Made by a program: the position numbers and the translations under genes. From Alphaproteobacteria bacterium (GTDB lineage Bacteria; Pseudomonadota; Alphaproteobacteria; Rs-D84): DNA of 7,595 bases. Shown piece after piece: positions 6,458-7,595 of this stretch. The stretch spans positions 1-7,595 of the forward strand of contig JAGCRE010000130.1 of NCBI GenBank assembly GCA_017964865.1. The letters run 5' to 3'. The notes under the pieces are model-generated. The model worked only from the letters and a program-made list of their open reading frames with translations. It did not search any database and was not told the DNA's origin. Position 1 is the stretch's first letter. Every line of letters starts with the position of its first letter.

Positions 6458-7595
6458 ATGTTAGTAAATTTAAGTATTTCAAATATCGTATTAATCGAAA
6501 AATTAAACCTGGAATTCGGGGCGGGGTTAAACGTGATGACGGGTGAAACCGGTGCTGGGAAAAGTATATTGCTTGATTCTTTGGCACTGGCACTGGGGTC
6601 GCGTTCGGATACTGGATTAATTCGCAGTGGTTGTGATATGGCGTCGGTTGCCGCAGAATTTGATTCTGTGCCAGGTGCGGTGCGTGAAATATTGAATGAA
6701 AACGGTATAACGATTGATGATGACAATTTGATATTGCGTCGCACATTGAACGCCGATGGTAAAAGTCGTGCATGGATAAATGATGAACCGGTATCAATTC
6801 GTGTTCTGCATGCGGTGGGCGATGCATTGGTTGAAATACATGGTCAATTTGCAAATCATCGCTTGTTGGACCAGGCAACGCATTTGTCGGCACTGGACGA
6901 ATTTGCATCGGCACATATTGATGGTTTTGCCAATGTGTTAAATGATACACGTGTGGCATATTTGGAATATCATGCGGCAGAATTACGGTTAAAGGAATTA
7001 CAGGATATTGTTGCACGTGCTGCAACCGAACGCGATTTTCTGGAACATAATGTTGCAGAATTGCAGGGCTTAAATGTTCGCCCCGGTGAAGATGCCGAAT
7101 TGTCTGACAAACGCAACAGCATAATGAACGCGGAAAAAAATGCGGCAATTGTTACCGATGCGGTTACGGCGTTTTCGCCAAATGGTAAAACACTGGATTC
7201 ATATGTTTTTGATGTTGCCCGAATTCTGGAACGGGTTAAAAGTGATCCAAATCCATATTCAAAACAAATAGAACAGTTGTATGAGGTTGCCGATTCTTTG
7301 GCAACCATATCACAGCAATTAACCCCGGCGGATATGGATGCCGATGATATCGATTCTATCGAAGAACGTCTGTTTGCAATTCGTGCGGCGGCACGCAAAC
7401 ATCGTGTTACGCCCGATGAATTGCCACAAAAATTGGCAGATATGTCGGCCCAGTTAGATATGATTGATAATTCAGATACCGAATTAAAGAAACAAACAAG
7501 TTTGGTTGCGTCATTACGTCAAAAATTTGACACACTGGCGGGCGAATTAACAAAATTACGGATAAGTGCCGGCGAAAAACTACAAACGGCTCTGC
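6458..7595 (+). CDS. recN: DNA repair protein RecN, N-terminal part (3' end outside window)
   Basis: RecN is an SMC-like ATPase that acts at double-strand breaks, holding DNA and aiding RecA. The frame is open from 6458 to the window edge (379 codons). It starts MLVNLSISNIVLIEKLNLEF, matching the family N-terminus, and has Walker A GETGAGKS at residues 29-36. The RecN signature LVEIHGQFANHRLLDQATH lies around residues 125-143, with the Q-loop Gln130. From about residue 160 on, the sequence is the first coiled-coil arm, with a helical stretch running to the window edge. The Walker B half lies beyond the window. The family N-terminus fixes the start although no Shine-Dalgarno sequence precedes it. 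The gene follows the AddA nuclease by 32 bases on the same strand, and a strong promoter in that gap suggests it can be expressed separately. Confidence 0.95.
   Translation, partial: MLVNLSISNIVLIEKLNLEFGAGLNVMTGETGAGKSILLDSLALALGSRSDTGLIRSGCDMASVAAEFDSVPGAVREILNENGITIDDDNLILRRTLNADGKSRAWINDEPVSIRVLHAVGDALVEIHGQFANHRLLDQATHLSALDEFASAHIDGFANVLNDTRVAYLEYHAAELRLKELQDIVARAATERDFLEHNVAELQGLNVRPGEDAELSDKRNSIMNAEKNAAIVTDAVTAFSPNGKTLDSYVFDVARILERVKSDPNPYSKQIEQLYEVADSLATISQQLTPADMDADDIDSIEERLFAIRAAARKHRVTPDELPQKLADMSAQLDMIDNSDTELKKQTSLVASLRQKFDTLAGELTKLRISAGEKLQTAL

Noticed and set aside
6402..7148. Long minus-strand open frame opposite recN
   Set aside because: It is a shadow of the well-supported recN frame; the product is His/Pro-rich and shows no domain.

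Overview
The window looks like a chromosomal piece of a host-associated or gut-type alphaproteobacterium with moderately AT-rich DNA. The evidence is the alphaproteobacterial style of the RpoD C-terminus (ending RKLRSFLED), an AddA-type (not RecB-type) recombination helicase, and a coiled-coil membrane protein whose C-terminal domain resembles, from memory, proteins of Rhodospirillales and Rhizobiales. No mobile element, CRISPR array, rRNA or tRNA is visible. Coding density is very high, with no gene-free stretch longer than about 100 bases.

Layout. (1) 1-549: the last 183 codons of the primary sigma factor gene rpoD, followed by a small intrinsic terminator. (2) 597-1277: a thymidylate kinase gene of the FPQY/DRY class rather than the TREPG class usual in proteobacteria. 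(3) 3227 down to 1281, minus strand: a 648-residue protein with one N-terminal membrane segment, a long coiled coil and a C-terminal globular domain, ending 3 bases from the tmk stop codon. (4) 3228-3325: a 98-base divergent intergenic region with two overlapping opposed promoters and a 22-base near-perfect dyad lying across both. (5) 3326-5980 and 5973-6425: AddA split into a helicase gene and a nuclease gene that overlap by 8 bases. The nuclease gene has its own Shine-Dalgarno sequence and an intact PD-(D/E)XK active site. (6) 6458-7595: the 5' part of recN, which runs off the window. Its start codon has no Shine-Dalgarno sequence and sits where a strong TATAAT promoter should start transcription, suggesting a leaderless mRNA.

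Together the right half is a double-strand-break repair cluster: AddA helicase, its detached nuclease, and the SMC-like RecN. No addB lies beside addA. The left half holds transcription and nucleotide-supply genes. The points most worth attention are the split AddA, the operator-like dyad in the divergent promoter, the leaderless-type recN start with an RNA hairpin abutting it, and unusual substitutions in normally invariant parts of the primary sigma factor.
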